Source of the DNA: Paramoeba atlantica
Lineage: Eukaryota > Discosea
Direction: 5' to 3'
DNA: 64,000 nucleotides
Assembly: GCA_977017575.1 (NCBI GenBank)
Contig: CDRNVI010000030.1
Location: 682,001-746,000 of the forward strand
Made by a program: the position numbers and the translations under genes. The notes under the pieces were generated by a model, which did no database searches, was not told the DNA's origin, and was given only the letters and a program-made list of their open reading frames with translations. This document shows, piece by piece, positions 7,264 through 17,166 of the stretch (position 1 is its first letter; each line of letters opens with the position of its first letter).

Positions 7264-10062
7264 TCAATCGTCCGTTGTCAATCGTCCATTCTTTGTCGTT
7301 GTACAAAGCAAGTCTTTCAACATGTGATATGTACTTCTGTGAAGAACTTGTGTGCCAAGTGCGAATTGAGATGCCAGACATTCAGCGTGCTTCTTCGCGT
7401 TTTGTACCACTACACGAGGGAGTCCCGCGCGAGCGGCAACATCCAAACCGTACGAATTGGAGCAAATCCCTGTTGCAAGCTTGTGAAGTAGAATCACCTG
7501 CTGAGAAACTGGATCAATTTGATGCCGCATGTGCATCGCGCGTATGTCGTACTGAGAAAAACTCAGCACAGCCTGTATGGCAAGAAAATAGTAATGAGTA
7601 GAGAAAAAACCCAAGGGCTGTGAATGCCGCACAAGGTACGAAAGCGCTCCCCAGGCTACAGCATATCCATCGAAAGTCGAGGTACCGCGCCCGAGTTCGT
7701 CGACAAGCACCAGACTACGGGGCGTTGCGTGACGAAGAATATGTCCCATCTCGGTGAGCTCCACGAGAAATGTGGACTTGTGCTCAAAAAGACTATCTCG
7801 TGCCCCCATACGGGTATAGATACGATCCACGGGAGCAAGACGAAAAGAACTAGCGTGCACAAAACATCCGATTTGCGCCAATACCGTAGCCACCCCCACC
7901 GCCCGCATCAATGTCGATTTCCCTCCCATATTCGGTCCCGTAAGCACAATCACCCGTCCTGATGCTGCGTCCATACGCACGTCATTTTTTGTGACCTCTT
8001 CCTGTCCCTCATTCAGCTTAGTTCCCGAATGAAACAACGCAGTAGAAGAAATTTGCGCTGCGCTCTCACCGGAAATAACATTTGGGGAACACATTCCTGG
8101 TTGGGAGGAAGCCATTGCAAGACTCGTAAGCGCATCCACAATCGCAATAGCTTGAGAAAGCTTCGTCACCGATACATAAAAAGAGGAGCTGTACATTCGT
8201 AACAACTCTTTTAAATGACGTTGCAGGACCAGTGCGCGTTGTTCAGAAATCTCTTTGAGTGCCCGAACGATCGGTTCCAGTCGTTTGTGTTTATATCGTG
8301 TGACTTTAGCAGTGGTAGAGAACATGAGGAAATCTGGGGGGAGGGTGTCGACCACCGAACGGGTTGGGACCTCGATGAGAAACCACTCCTTGCCGGCATC
8401 AACAAAGGAAAGTGAGGGGTCGTGGAAATAACCCCGGGCAGCCTCGAGATAGGGATCTAGAGAGGCTACAAGTTGAGTACGTCGCGACTCCAGTGCATCA
8501 TAGGGTTCACAAGTACCGGGAGTAGGAATTGCAAATCCCGTTTGTAGCGCCGCGTTCTCATCGAACCCGTTACGAAAACAGAGAATGTCCTCGGAGAGGG
8601 TGGGTGTGAGGTTACCCTGTAGTGTGGACTTCATAGCGCAGTCCGGGGTATGAGAAAGAAGATCACGTAACGCTTTGTCTTGTGATAGAACGCAGCTCAT
8701 CGTCTGGGACAAGAGCTGTAGGGTACGTTTTCCTTGCGCGGAGCTGTCGACCCAGGAAACCTCTTTTTCTTCAACCATGTTGCGAAGACGAACGCTGTTG
8801 CGTTCTAAGTCCGTTGTTGTGCTAAGGAGTTGACGTACAGATTGTGCTCCGTAGTGCATCAGAAATTGAACAAAGACTTGCCTACTCTGAATTAACGTTG
8901 CATCGCGCAAAGGTTCTAAAACCCATTTCCGTAGCTGGCGTTTTCCAGAAGGGGTTGAGGTAAAATCAATTCTAGAAAGCAAGGAATCGGAACAACTCTC
9001 TCCTGATTGCAAAATTTCGAGATGTTCCAAAGTGCTAGCATCTAGCACCATGTGAGGCGCTTGTGTACTGACGGCCTCGTCTAAAAAGAAGTACGAAAGG
9101 GTAAATTGCGGAGTAATGACCTCCGAAATAATCATTAGCTTTTCAAGGTAGTGAACGATGCCTCCGAATGCGTATAGAATAGGCGTAGGTTGAGAAAGGA
9201 GTACCCCAAGAACATCAGAAGTTCTGCGGTTGAGCTCTTGTATTTGATTAACGCAATAATTGGTGTGAAACACAACGTCAGAAATTTCGTTCGACATTTC
9301 ATACAGTCGAGAAGAAGCTGACACAGATATTAGGAGTTGTGTAAGTGTGGAGGATCGCTTTCGACCGACAACGATTTCACGTGGCGCAAAATGACGCAAG
9401 ACAGTTGCAAAGTGCTCATAAGACTCGGGACCGGAGAAAACGGCAAACGAACCAACTCCGCAAGAAATTTCAAATGCACAAAAACCAATCTCCACTTCAT
9501 TATGCCCTGTACATCGCTCGTAAACGGAAACAAGATGAGACGCTTCTGCCGTTTGAATCATCTCCGTATCCGTTAAAGTCGAGCATGTATAGATTTTAAC
9601 CAATTCACGAGGAACACAAACATCAGTGTCCTTTTTTGTTAACTGCTCAACCCTTCCCACGCGGTAACCACGCATGACAAATTGCTGGGCCCAGGTACAA
9701 AAAGATTGCTCGGGAACGCCGGCCATTTTCAACCGACCACCTCGAGTGTCAGAAATCATTTTTAATCCAAACTCTCTTTGACCCAATTCCGCATCAACAT
9801 CGTAAAGTTCATAAAATTTACCTTTCTTAAAGAATATTACGGTGTCCAAGTGCTCTTTTTTTATTTCCCAAAACTGACGTTCCATGGCGTTCATATTGTG
9901 CAGAGAACGATCTGGGACATACAATGTGCTGGCATCATAGTTTGGGTCTTCACGGCTTCGTTTCTTCCCGTCTCGACGCTCCTCCATAAAATCGTAGACA
10001 AATCCATTTCGTCGCTCCTGCGCTAGCCTGGCATTTGTAGACCAAAAGTTCGAAACGTCCAT
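7264..10062 (-). CDS. MSH6: DNA mismatch repair protein MSH6 (MutS family)
   Basis: MSH6 pairs with MSH2 as MutS-alpha to recognise base mismatches and short loops. The N-terminal mismatch-binding region has NYDASTLYVPD and FWEIKKEHLDTVIFF followed by GKFYELY; the Phe-x-Glu (about residues 83-85) that contacts the mismatch is kept, which marks MSH6 or bacterial MutS and excludes MSH2. The ATPase near residue 710 has Walker A GPNMGGKST, the MutS signature, Walker B LVLVDELGRGTSTFDG and the STHY switch. At about 932 residues it is much shorter than human MSH6 because the N-terminal PCNA-binding and PWWP regions are missing. The start is the first ATG (10062). Kinetoplastids name the orthologue MSH8. 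Confidence 0.93.
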   Translation of the reverse strand: MDVSNFWSTNARLAQERRNGFVYDFMEERRDGKKRSREDPNYDASTLYVPDRSLHNMNAMERQFWEIKKEHLDTVIFFKKGKFYELYDVDAELGQREFGLKMISDTRGGRLKMAGVPEQSFCTWAQQFVMRGYRVGRVEQLTKKDTDVCVPRELVKIYTCSTLTDTEMIQTAEASHLVSVYERCTGHNEVEIGFCAFEISCGVGSFAVFSGPESYEHFATVLRHFAPREIVVGRKRSSTLTQLLISVSASSRLYEMSNEISDVVFHTNYCVNQIQELNRRTSDVLGVLLSQPTPILYAFGGIVHYLEKLMIISEVITPQFTLSYFFLDEAVSTQAPHMVLDASTLEHLEILQSGESCSDSLLSRIDFTSTPSGKRQLRKWVLEPLRDATLIQSRQVFVQFLMHYGAQSVRQLLSTTTDLERNSVRLRNMVEEKEVSWVDSSAQGKRTLQLLSQTMSCVLSQDKALRDLLSHTPDCAMKSTLQGNLTPTLSEDILCFRNGFDENAALQTGFAIPTPGTCEPYDALESRRTQLVASLDPYLEAARGYFHDPSLSFVDAGKEWFLIEVPTRSVVDTLPPDFLMFSTTAKVTRYKHKRLEPIVRALKEISEQRALVLQRHLKELLRMYSSSFYVSVTKLSQAIAIVDALTSLAMASSQPGMCSPNVISGESAAQISSTALFHSGTKLNEGQEEVTKNDVRMDAASGRVIVLTGPNMGGKSTLMRAVGVATVLAQIGCFVHASSFRLAPVDRIYTRMGARDSLFEHKSTFLVELTEMGHILRHATPRSLVLVDELGRGTSTFDGYAVAWGALSYLVRHSQPLGFFSTHYYFLAIQAVLSFSQYDIRAMHMRHQIDPVSQQVILLHKLATGICSNSYGLDVAARAGLPRVVVQNAKKHAECLASQFALGTQVLHRSTYHMLKDLLCTTTKNGRLTTDD

Positions 10063-10316
10063 AAGTAAGGTCAATGTTAAGCTCAGCTGGCGATTATTGT
10101 TTTTGTGGGAAACATTATGGGAGAAAAACAGTGAATATAATAACTAATGGTATTTCTTTCAGTAAGACAAAACTTATCACTTAATAGATATTCAAATTCC
10201 GAAGACTTGAAGATTTGTTCATGATAATTACGCAGTGTTGCATTCTATTCACACCGGTTTACTGTATTGTTTTACTCTACAAAATCACACAAGAACGTTT
10301 TTAAAAATTTCGACAC

Positions 10317-12116
10317 TTAAGGCAACGAAATTTCATCTTCATTTGATAGATCTGGAAAAGGACTAGACTGCACCGAATAACTAAAATCTGGGTCAATCCG
10401 AACTGGAGTTTTATCGTTTGCGGACTCAAAAACAGCTTCTTTTTCCACATCCAGCGCGGCACCTTCCGGTGAATCTTTATTCGGATATTTTACCATCGTA
10501 GCGCGCGCTGCGGCATAATAAAATGACGTTTTACCATCAGGGTATGTCGTTTTAAGATCTCCATTTGGGAGTCGCAACACCACTCGGCCGTCCGGGAAAA
10601 AAGACTTTGCGGCGCCCTCCCCCCGCATGGATCGACGTCCGGGGGTAGAAGGCTGAGAGAAACTCTCGCGTCGAGGGGATTCAAAAAAATGCGGATTTTG
10701 TGATTCCTTGATTCCATGATTCGAATAAGAGGAAAATGGAGCGTTGGAGGACAACTGCTGGTCGTTGTGAATGTCATCGTTCTTGTAAATGCCACGCGAT
10801 GGAGACCTCATTGCTATATCATAGGGTAATCGACCGGCTAAGCTCGGGACAAAATCGGGTGTTTTTAGATGAGATTGATGTTCATCAGATTTAGGTTTCT
10901 CTATGGATTGGGTCGCAGAAAAGGGTAACGCGGTGCTTAGCGTAGATTGGATGGGACTGAGCGTTTGGGAAAGTGCGTCTTCAGAATATAATGAAGAGTC
11001 AATGGCGTGCTGAGTTTCTTCATATTCCGTTTGCGATCCAATGGACATTGTCGGATTAGATACCGAGTTCAAATCTTGTTCTTCATAACAAAATGAGGGA
11101 GAAAAGTCGAAAAGTTCAAAGAAGATAAAGTTCAAGGTGGAAGAACAGGTGGATTTGTTCCATGAAATAGGAAAATCAGTCTGTGAGTCGCGAGATATCA
11201 TGCGACAGGGTTGCGGTGCAGAAGTATGGATAGAATCTTGAACGCTTTGCAAAGACGCAGGGTAGCGATGAAATCTGGGATTTGTCTGCCGTGAAGAAAG
11301 ACTAGCATGCAGTGTTCCATCGGACAAAATTGCTTCGTTTCTTAAATCAGGAGCGTACCATTCATGTGGTTGCCGAGCTCTTCTTCTTTCTGATTTTCGT
11401 AAGATACGTACTAGATGTTTTACAGAAGTTTCCAGAGATCGCGAATCCACAAGAGACGAACTCATAATCGCTGCCTCTTGATCTGTCTTCGTATCATCAG
11501 TTTTGGCAATGTTGACGCTGTACAACAACAGACTTTCTAAGCTATTTTGTAGCATTGTTACAAAGGCTTCTCTCTGAGTCGTATACTCAGCATAAAGGAT
11601 CTTCTTTTGATGCAAAACTAACTCAAAAAGAAGAACGAAGGACGACGTGATATTATCTAGTTGTTCTGGTTCTTCTTCCGCACCTGAGGGTTTCGCTGAA
11701 GAAAAGCGACCTAAATTATTATTTTTAACAAGCAGAGAACTGACCTCCTCACATTCAGGAAAAACAGAAATCGTTCCAAGAAATGTAACTTCTTGAAAGG
11801 AATTCGTTTTGGGTGAAGCATGTGTTGTTTCGATCAGTTTTTTCGGAGAGGGTTTATGCGGAGATACGAGCACCTCAAAGTTTGATAACTTGTCGAACCG
11901 AGGCCCATACCTTTTCGAATATGCAACAGCGTCGCGAACTTCTCTCGTAGGTGATTCGTTAAATGGAGGATTAAGACTTCGATCTGGCTCCCAATTGGCC
12001 GGAAGTTGCACGCACTGTGATCCACAACGACTCCGAAGAAAAGGATGGGACGGTTCCTCAATCTCATACCTTTTCTTCCGCAGCGCCAAAATACGATATC
12101 GCTCTTGCCGACTCAT
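10317..12116 (-). CDS. SAS4: CPAP/SAS-4-like protein (TCP10 C-terminal domain)
   Basis: Centriole or basal-body assembly factor candidate, about 599 residues. The diagnostic part is near residue 505: FFPDGRVVLRLPNGDLKTTY, then PDGKTSFYYA, the beta-strand ladder of the TCP10_C (G-box) domain that in SAS-4 binds the STIL/Ana2 partner. The rest is Ser-rich and poorly conserved, with a basic N-terminus (RYRILALRKKRYEIEE). I see no clear tubulin-binding PN2-3 motif. The start is the first ATG, 12116. If correct, the organism builds centrioles and probably flagella, which argues against an aflagellate endosymbiotic kinetoplastid. Confidence 0.75.
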   Translation of the reverse strand: MSRQERYRILALRKKRYEIEEPSHPFLRSRCGSQCVQLPANWEPDRSLNPPFNESPTREVRDAVAYSKRYGPRFDKLSNFEVLVSPHKPSPKKLIETTHASPKTNSFQEVTFLGTISVFPECEEVSSLLVKNNNLGRFSSAKPSGAEEEPEQLDNITSSFVLLFELVLHQKKILYAEYTTQREAFVTMLQNSLESLLLYSVNIAKTDDTKTDQEAAIMSSSLVDSRSLETSVKHLVRILRKSERRRARQPHEWYAPDLRNEAILSDGTLHASLSSRQTNPRFHRYPASLQSVQDSIHTSAPQPCRMISRDSQTDFPISWNKSTCSSTLNFIFFELFDFSPSFCYEEQDLNSVSNPTMSIGSQTEYEETQHAIDSSLYSEDALSQTLSPIQSTLSTALPFSATQSIEKPKSDEHQSHLKTPDFVPSLAGRLPYDIAMRSPSRGIYKNDDIHNDQQLSSNAPFSSYSNHGIKESQNPHFFESPRRESFSQPSTPGRRSMRGEGAAKSFFPDGRVVLRLPNGDLKTTYPDGKTSFYYAAARATMVKYPNKDSPEGAALDVEKEAVFESANDKTPVRIDPDFSYSVQSSPFPDLSNEDEISLP

Positions 12117-12382
12117 AGAAGAAAAATTAAAACTTGCATTCAAAAGTCAGGTAAAGCATGATAAAATAGATACTGAACCAATAAATTGTGTTTACACTGA
12201 AAAGTAACTGTACTGAAAAAAAAGGATGTAAGCAAGAAGTTGTACTTAAGCCTTAAAATCGTGGATATTACTTTTAAAACGTATGTGAATTCGTTAGACC
12301 GTTATCATTATACTGAAGTTCAGGAAACTATGCAATGTAAGAACTAAGTCACAAAAATTTGGGCTTATGCTTCACCCGAAAC

Positions 12383-15300
12383 TTAGCGATGGATTCGTGA
12401 CAAATATTCCTGGAGGACTGGTTTCTCAGAAGACGGAGCCTGGTGCAAATAGTCTCGAATATAATTTTCACACGTTTGCCGTGCTGTCAAATAGGACGAT
12501 TTAGTACTCACCCCACTTCCGGAGCTTCGATAGGAAGCTTGTGATAATTGTGTGCTCCACACACATAACAGTTCGGCCATTGCAACAAGCACTCGAGCTG
12601 CAGAAAAGGGAGTGTTAAAACGTGATTCAGGGTGTAAAGATTTTGAATAGACTTCTTCAAAAAACAATCTAAAATATTCAAAAATTTCTGCCAGACTCAT
12701 TCTTTCGCAGCCCAGCAAGAGATCTACGATCACTCTTTCGTTCGCGCTTGTTAATCTTTCAAACACCACTTTCAAAAGAGAATTCATAGGAAAATATTGT
12801 GGACGAGAGGGATCGTAAAATCGCTCGAACAGTTTTTGTGTCGTAGACTCTACGCTGCTGGCGGAACACAAGGCCGCTTCAAACAGGTCGGCACATAAGA
12901 ACTTGGAAGTTTCGGTAGTACCATCCGAGTTGTAAAGCACAGAGAGCTGTACAAATTCACCTCCAGATCCCCTGTAGACCTCTGCCATGCGATAGAGAAT
13001 ATTTAGATCACTAATCAGTTCATTTCTTAAGAAGTCACATTGCTCTGCAAGATGGGAACGCAGCGGCTTAATCCCGTCTTCAAGGTCCACAACTTGATTC
13101 GAAAGGGAGTCCGATTCATTCGCGAGCGTTTGTTCACAGAGTTCCAGAAGCTCCGTTTGAACTAGAGCAATGCGGTATGTAGTAGAGAGACGTCGAGCCA
13201 GAGGGCTGTGCTCCACTTTCTTCGACTTAGCCCACGTCGTGGCTTCCTGAAGCAAACCAACACGATACTGAAGTGGCACCGGGATGTTGACAAATCGAGA
13301 TGTAGCGGCACTTAAGAAAGCTCGCAAGGCGTCCTCCGACCGGTCTTGCTTTATGTAAAACAACGCACGTTCTCGTCCAAACATCGACTGATGCAGTTCC
13401 AGAAACTTTTCAAGGTCACCTGGAGGCATGCGCAGCACGATTTGCAGAAAGTACTCCCGCATAGGATCACTACTCTCACGCTGCAACATCCACTCCAACA
13501 GAAAATATTTCGCCAGTAAATCACACCCGGGTAAATTCCACAGACTTCCTATTCTCCCACTCTCTACTTCAAACAGCTCACGCAAGGATGAATTCAACGT
13601 TGTCGAGTTCTCCCCCGCAAAACCTTGCTCCAAAAACGACACCAGCAATCCATAACACTGCCAACGATCCTCCAAAGCCTCCTGCGCTCGTCCCGAGGGC
13701 TGTACATAACTTTCCGGGTCGATACCATACAAATACGCCCCCATGGCCTCCCTCTTTCCATCCCCCTGGGCGGCTGCACTCCAACAAAGCGACGCCACTG
13801 CGGCGTACCCTTTCATCTCCCACAACACCTCCGCGATGGCACGGAGCCCACAGGACTGCCACAGATGTCGAGACAACGGAAGCAACGCCTTGACTAAATC
13901 ATTTATTTTATCGTTCGCGCCCGTTGGATCGTTACCCCACGACCTGTGGCACTCACGGAGCAAAAGCTGCGCGTGGTACTCGGCGAAATCCTCAGCGGGG
14001 AGCAGAGAGGGGCATTTCGTGGCCATCGTTGAATTCAGTGTCGAGAGCTCAGCGGGGGTGAGATCAGGGACCCGTAGAAAACTACGAAGAAGCGCACGGA
14101 CCACGGGAAGGCGAACCGAGGGGGCGGAAGGGGAGAGAAGCAGATCGCCAAAAACGAGATCGTGGAAATACGGGAGGGGAGGGGTGGAGTGTTGGGAGGA
14201 CAGCCGGGTGTACTCCGTCGCTGCCGTGTCGATCAAGACGGGTTCGTATTTTGTGGTTTGTACCATTTGGAGGAGGGAGAGAAATTGGAAAATGATATGT
14301 GTGGTGTGCTCGAGAGAGGAGAGTTGCAACGCTACGAGTTGTTTTAGATGAGAGGAGGAGAGCCCGGTGTGGTTGGACGGGACGCTGAGGATGGTGTCAA
14401 ACTGGTCGTTGTTTTCCCAGAAGAGAGGGAGAGAGGGGTTGGGTTCCATCCAGCCTTGTTTGCGAAGCGTGGAGAGGACGTGGGCGAGAGGAGTCAGAAT
14501 CTCGAGAACCCCACGGAGGTCTTCCTCGGTGAGATGTAATCCTGGACGAGGGCGTGAGGGGGAGGAGGGAGAAAAGAGACGTGAAGGAACCAAGGAAAGA
14601 AGAATGCGGGAAAAAAGTAAACGAAGTCCGCGTATTGCGGGAGAGGTGGTAATGCAAAAAAGCGTGTTGCGTGATTGTGAGAATGTGGACATGGTAAGGT
14701 CTCTTCCAGAAATGTAATTCGCGTCCAGAGCTACTAGAGAAGCACTGTCCGGTAGCAGTCGCGACTCCAATATTTCCCAAATGAAGGTAGAAATCTCTTT
14801 TTCACTTAGAATTCGCGAAGAGCATGAAACACATTCCGATTGAGCTTTTCGCAAGGACAGAGTGAGCTCGGAGAATTCGTGTGCAGATGCTAGTTTACCA
14901 TAGAGCAAGCAAAGCATAGAACAAAACTCCTCCAGTCCAAACGTACTTTGGAAGCGGGCCAAAATAGATCGCGCTGAGGTGGTTCTTCCGGAGGATATCA
15001 CAAGAAACAAAATATCAAGAGGTCGTAGTTTGCGTACGAAATGTACTCCCGTGTTGGTTACGACAGCGAAACGACGAGACGGTAGAATGTACTGCGAATC
15101 TGTCTCTTGAATCGGTGTTGCAGAGGCAATTTCCTCGCATAAAGAGGCAAAAACTGTATGATCAATTTCACCCACGTAAAGCATTCTCATATCTTGTAGC
15201 TCGCTTCCCCTTTGAGGGAAAATAGTTACTGTTGGGCGCTCGAGTGAAGTATTTTCGTTCGCGTTTAGCGAGACTTCGCGTGATGAGGAAGTAAAACAAA

Positions 15301-16645
15301 TTTCATCCATAAGCATGGCCGAGGAAACATTTGGGGGTGAGGTGTTCTCGGATTGGTTCGACTCGCTTGAACAGGTTCGAATAAAAGCTCCTATGCCATT
15401 GGACACGTACGAGAAAGCGATTTGCTTTTCGGTTTCGAACCAAGATTTTCGGAATTCGCGGGAATCATTATCTAACGAGCAGAACACCTTTTTCACCTCG
15501 AGCTGTTTGCCTCCCGTAAAACCGCTTTCTTGCAAGGAATAAAAGTAACAATATCCGTTTGAAGCAACAGATACTAAAGCGAAATCCTCTCGAGGACCAC
15601 CGATATGTACAGAAGACAGTGGAGAAAGCTTGGGATCGCGATACTTATTCAAATGTTGTAGCATTCCAGGTTCATGCTTCTTTGTACAAATCAACGAGAT
15701 TTGTCCTTTCCCCCCCTCACTGATGGAATACATAGTAATAGAGCTATCCAAGTGGAGAACAAAAATTTGGTGACGAAACGAATCCACGCATATATCAAGG
15801 GCTTGCTCCTTTTTAATAACCGAAAGATAAGCCTTCGTCAGGAGAGAACCGATGCATTGAGAAACGTAATTCTGCTGAGAAAAGAACGCATCCAGGTTGG
15901 TGAATGTCATTCGAAGGGAGTCGGTACGCAAATCTTTTACCAAATGAATTTCGTAGAAATCTCCCTCTTGTGCAGCAAAAAAGATGCGATCTGTAAAGTC
16001 GTGTTGCACAATTTTTTGAATTGTAAATTCTGATATCTGGGAAATCCCAAGATCAGTGATGGTACACGGTGTAACGTGACATCTAGATCCTTTTCGCCCT
16101 TGAAATTCGTACTCACCAGGAATAGCCCTGTCTGCAAAGCTAAGCCCATAAACCGAAACTTTCCCGCAGAAAATCAAAAGGAGTAAATGTGTTGAGTTGG
16201 AATTTAACAATCCCGGTGGAGTCCGCACTGTGAAAATGTTTTGTACGGGTTCTGGCTCCTCAATCACTTTCATATCCGACCCTGTAAGAAAATTCCACAA
16301 AATGAGCTTGTGCTGAATTCGTATGGCTACACGAGAAATGTTCTCAAGGAGGAAAACGGTATTATCCTGCACACTGGACTCACATGCGTGACGTATCGTT
16401 GCAGGCCATACAACAGATTTTGTGGCAATAAACTCAGGAAGTGCACAAAGCATATCCGATTCGGCCGAAAGTTGTTTGCCAAGGAGGAGGCTTATCGCCT
16501 CAGCTCCAGTGGTAAGAGGCCTCTCGTCGGAGATAGTGAGTGGATTCGCTTGAAAAAGATTTTGAACGTAACGTTGTAGCACATCCAGTGTGAGAGCTAT
16601 GGAAGGGTCGGTCTCTTTGATGGGGTTTAATGGGAATGAAGACAT
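12383..16645 (-). CDS. Nucleoporin of the Nup155/Nup170 family
   Basis: Inner-ring scaffold of the nuclear pore, 1420 residues, the size usual for Nup155. The N-terminal beta-propeller region shows HKLILWNFLTGSD (compare IFMWNYEDG in animal Nup155), HLLLLIFCGKVSVYGLSF, RIFFAAQEGDFYEI and QALDICVDSFRHQIFVLHL, in the order expected. From about residue 550 the protein is helical and leucine-rich, consistent with the alpha-solenoid that binds Nup93/Nup53 partners. The trypanosome counterpart is called Nup144. The middle of the gene (13.6-14.7 kb) has higher G+C and flips from C-rich to G-rich on the + strand near 14.05 kb. Confidence 0.8.
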   Translation of the reverse strand: MSSFPLNPIKETDPSIALTLDVLQRYVQNLFQANPLTISDERPLTTGAEAISLLLGKQLSAESDMLCALPEFIATKSVVWPATIRHACESSVQDNTVFLLENISRVAIRIQHKLILWNFLTGSDMKVIEEPEPVQNIFTVRTPPGLLNSNSTHLLLLIFCGKVSVYGLSFADRAIPGEYEFQGRKGSRCHVTPCTITDLGISQISEFTIQKIVQHDFTDRIFFAAQEGDFYEIHLVKDLRTDSLRMTFTNLDAFFSQQNYVSQCIGSLLTKAYLSVIKKEQALDICVDSFRHQIFVLHLDSSITMYSISEGGKGQISLICTKKHEPGMLQHLNKYRDPKLSPLSSVHIGGPREDFALVSVASNGYCYFYSLQESGFTGGKQLEVKKVFCSLDNDSREFRKSWFETEKQIAFSYVSNGIGAFIRTCSSESNQSENTSPPNVSSAMLMDEICFTSSSREVSLNANENTSLERPTVTIFPQRGSELQDMRMLYVGEIDHTVFASLCEEIASATPIQETDSQYILPSRRFAVVTNTGVHFVRKLRPLDILFLVISSGRTTSARSILARFQSTFGLEEFCSMLCLLYGKLASAHEFSELTLSLRKAQSECVSCSSRILSEKEISTFIWEILESRLLPDSASLVALDANYISGRDLTMSTFSQSRNTLFCITTSPAIRGLRLLFSRILLSLVPSRLFSPSSPSRPRPGLHLTEEDLRGVLEILTPLAHVLSTLRKQGWMEPNPSLPLFWENNDQFDTILSVPSNHTGLSSSHLKQLVALQLSSLEHTTHIIFQFLSLLQMVQTTKYEPVLIDTAATEYTRLSSQHSTPPLPYFHDLVFGDLLLSPSAPSVRLPVVRALLRSFLRVPDLTPAELSTLNSTMATKCPSLLPAEDFAEYHAQLLLRECHRSWGNDPTGANDKINDLVKALLPLSRHLWQSCGLRAIAEVLWEMKGYAAVASLCWSAAAQGDGKREAMGAYLYGIDPESYVQPSGRAQEALEDRWQCYGLLVSFLEQGFAGENSTTLNSSLRELFEVESGRIGSLWNLPGCDLLAKYFLLEWMLQRESSDPMREYFLQIVLRMPPGDLEKFLELHQSMFGRERALFYIKQDRSEDALRAFLSAATSRFVNIPVPLQYRVGLLQEATTWAKSKKVEHSPLARRLSTTYRIALVQTELLELCEQTLANESDSLSNQVVDLEDGIKPLRSHLAEQCDFLRNELISDLNILYRMAEVYRGSGGEFVQLSVLYNSDGTTETSKFLCADLFEAALCSASSVESTTQKLFERFYDPSRPQYFPMNSLLKVVFERLTSANERVIVDLLLGCERMSLAEIFEYFRLFFEEVYSKSLHPESRFNTPFSAARVLVAMAELLCVWSTQLSQASYRSSGSGVSTKSSYLTARQTCENYIRDYLHQAPSSEKPVLQEYLSRIHR

Positions 16646-17166
16646 TGGGGTTGGGGTGACGTGAAAAAAAGAAAATTGTTTATTAAGGAAACTCGAAAAA
16701 ATCAGAGAAAACCATATGCCTTTGAAGACGAATATGCTGATTTCGTTTCGATTAACTTGTTTTTGAAATGGACGAATTAGATTATTTTACATTTAATACC
16801 GAAGAGCAGTTGTTATAGAGGAAGCAAGATTTCTACCCCGGATAACAGAAAGTCAACAAAGGGTCAACATGTTTTTTAAAATCTCCCACAAGATCTTTGG
16901 GCTTTATGCAAGATTAAGAAATAACCAGACTTTTATCAAGGTGATTAATAAACAACAATAAGAAGGTGAAAACTTAAAAAGTTGCACAAGAAAACAAACC
17001 AATAAAATCAAAAATCGACTAGGTTGAAGAACTCAGGCATCGCTTCAAAAATACAGTCCGATATCCATAAACATAAAACAAAATTAGTAAAAGCAAGCGA
17101 AATCTCTAGAAGTGCAAAAACATTGTCAAAAAATTCAAATAAACTTCACTATATATAAAGCAAGTC
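16646..17166. other. Intergenic spacer
   Basis: AT-rich sequence with no recognisable gene, repeat or RNA. It should contain the polyadenylation region of the CCHC/RRM gene's upstream neighbour and its own 3' end, but no specific signal can be named. Confidence 0.5.

Noticed and set aside
7264-10062. MSH2 or bacterial MutS
   Set aside because: MSH2 lacks the Phe-x-Glu mismatch motif that is present here; the LYVP...FWEIK segment matches MSH6 rather than bacterial MutS.
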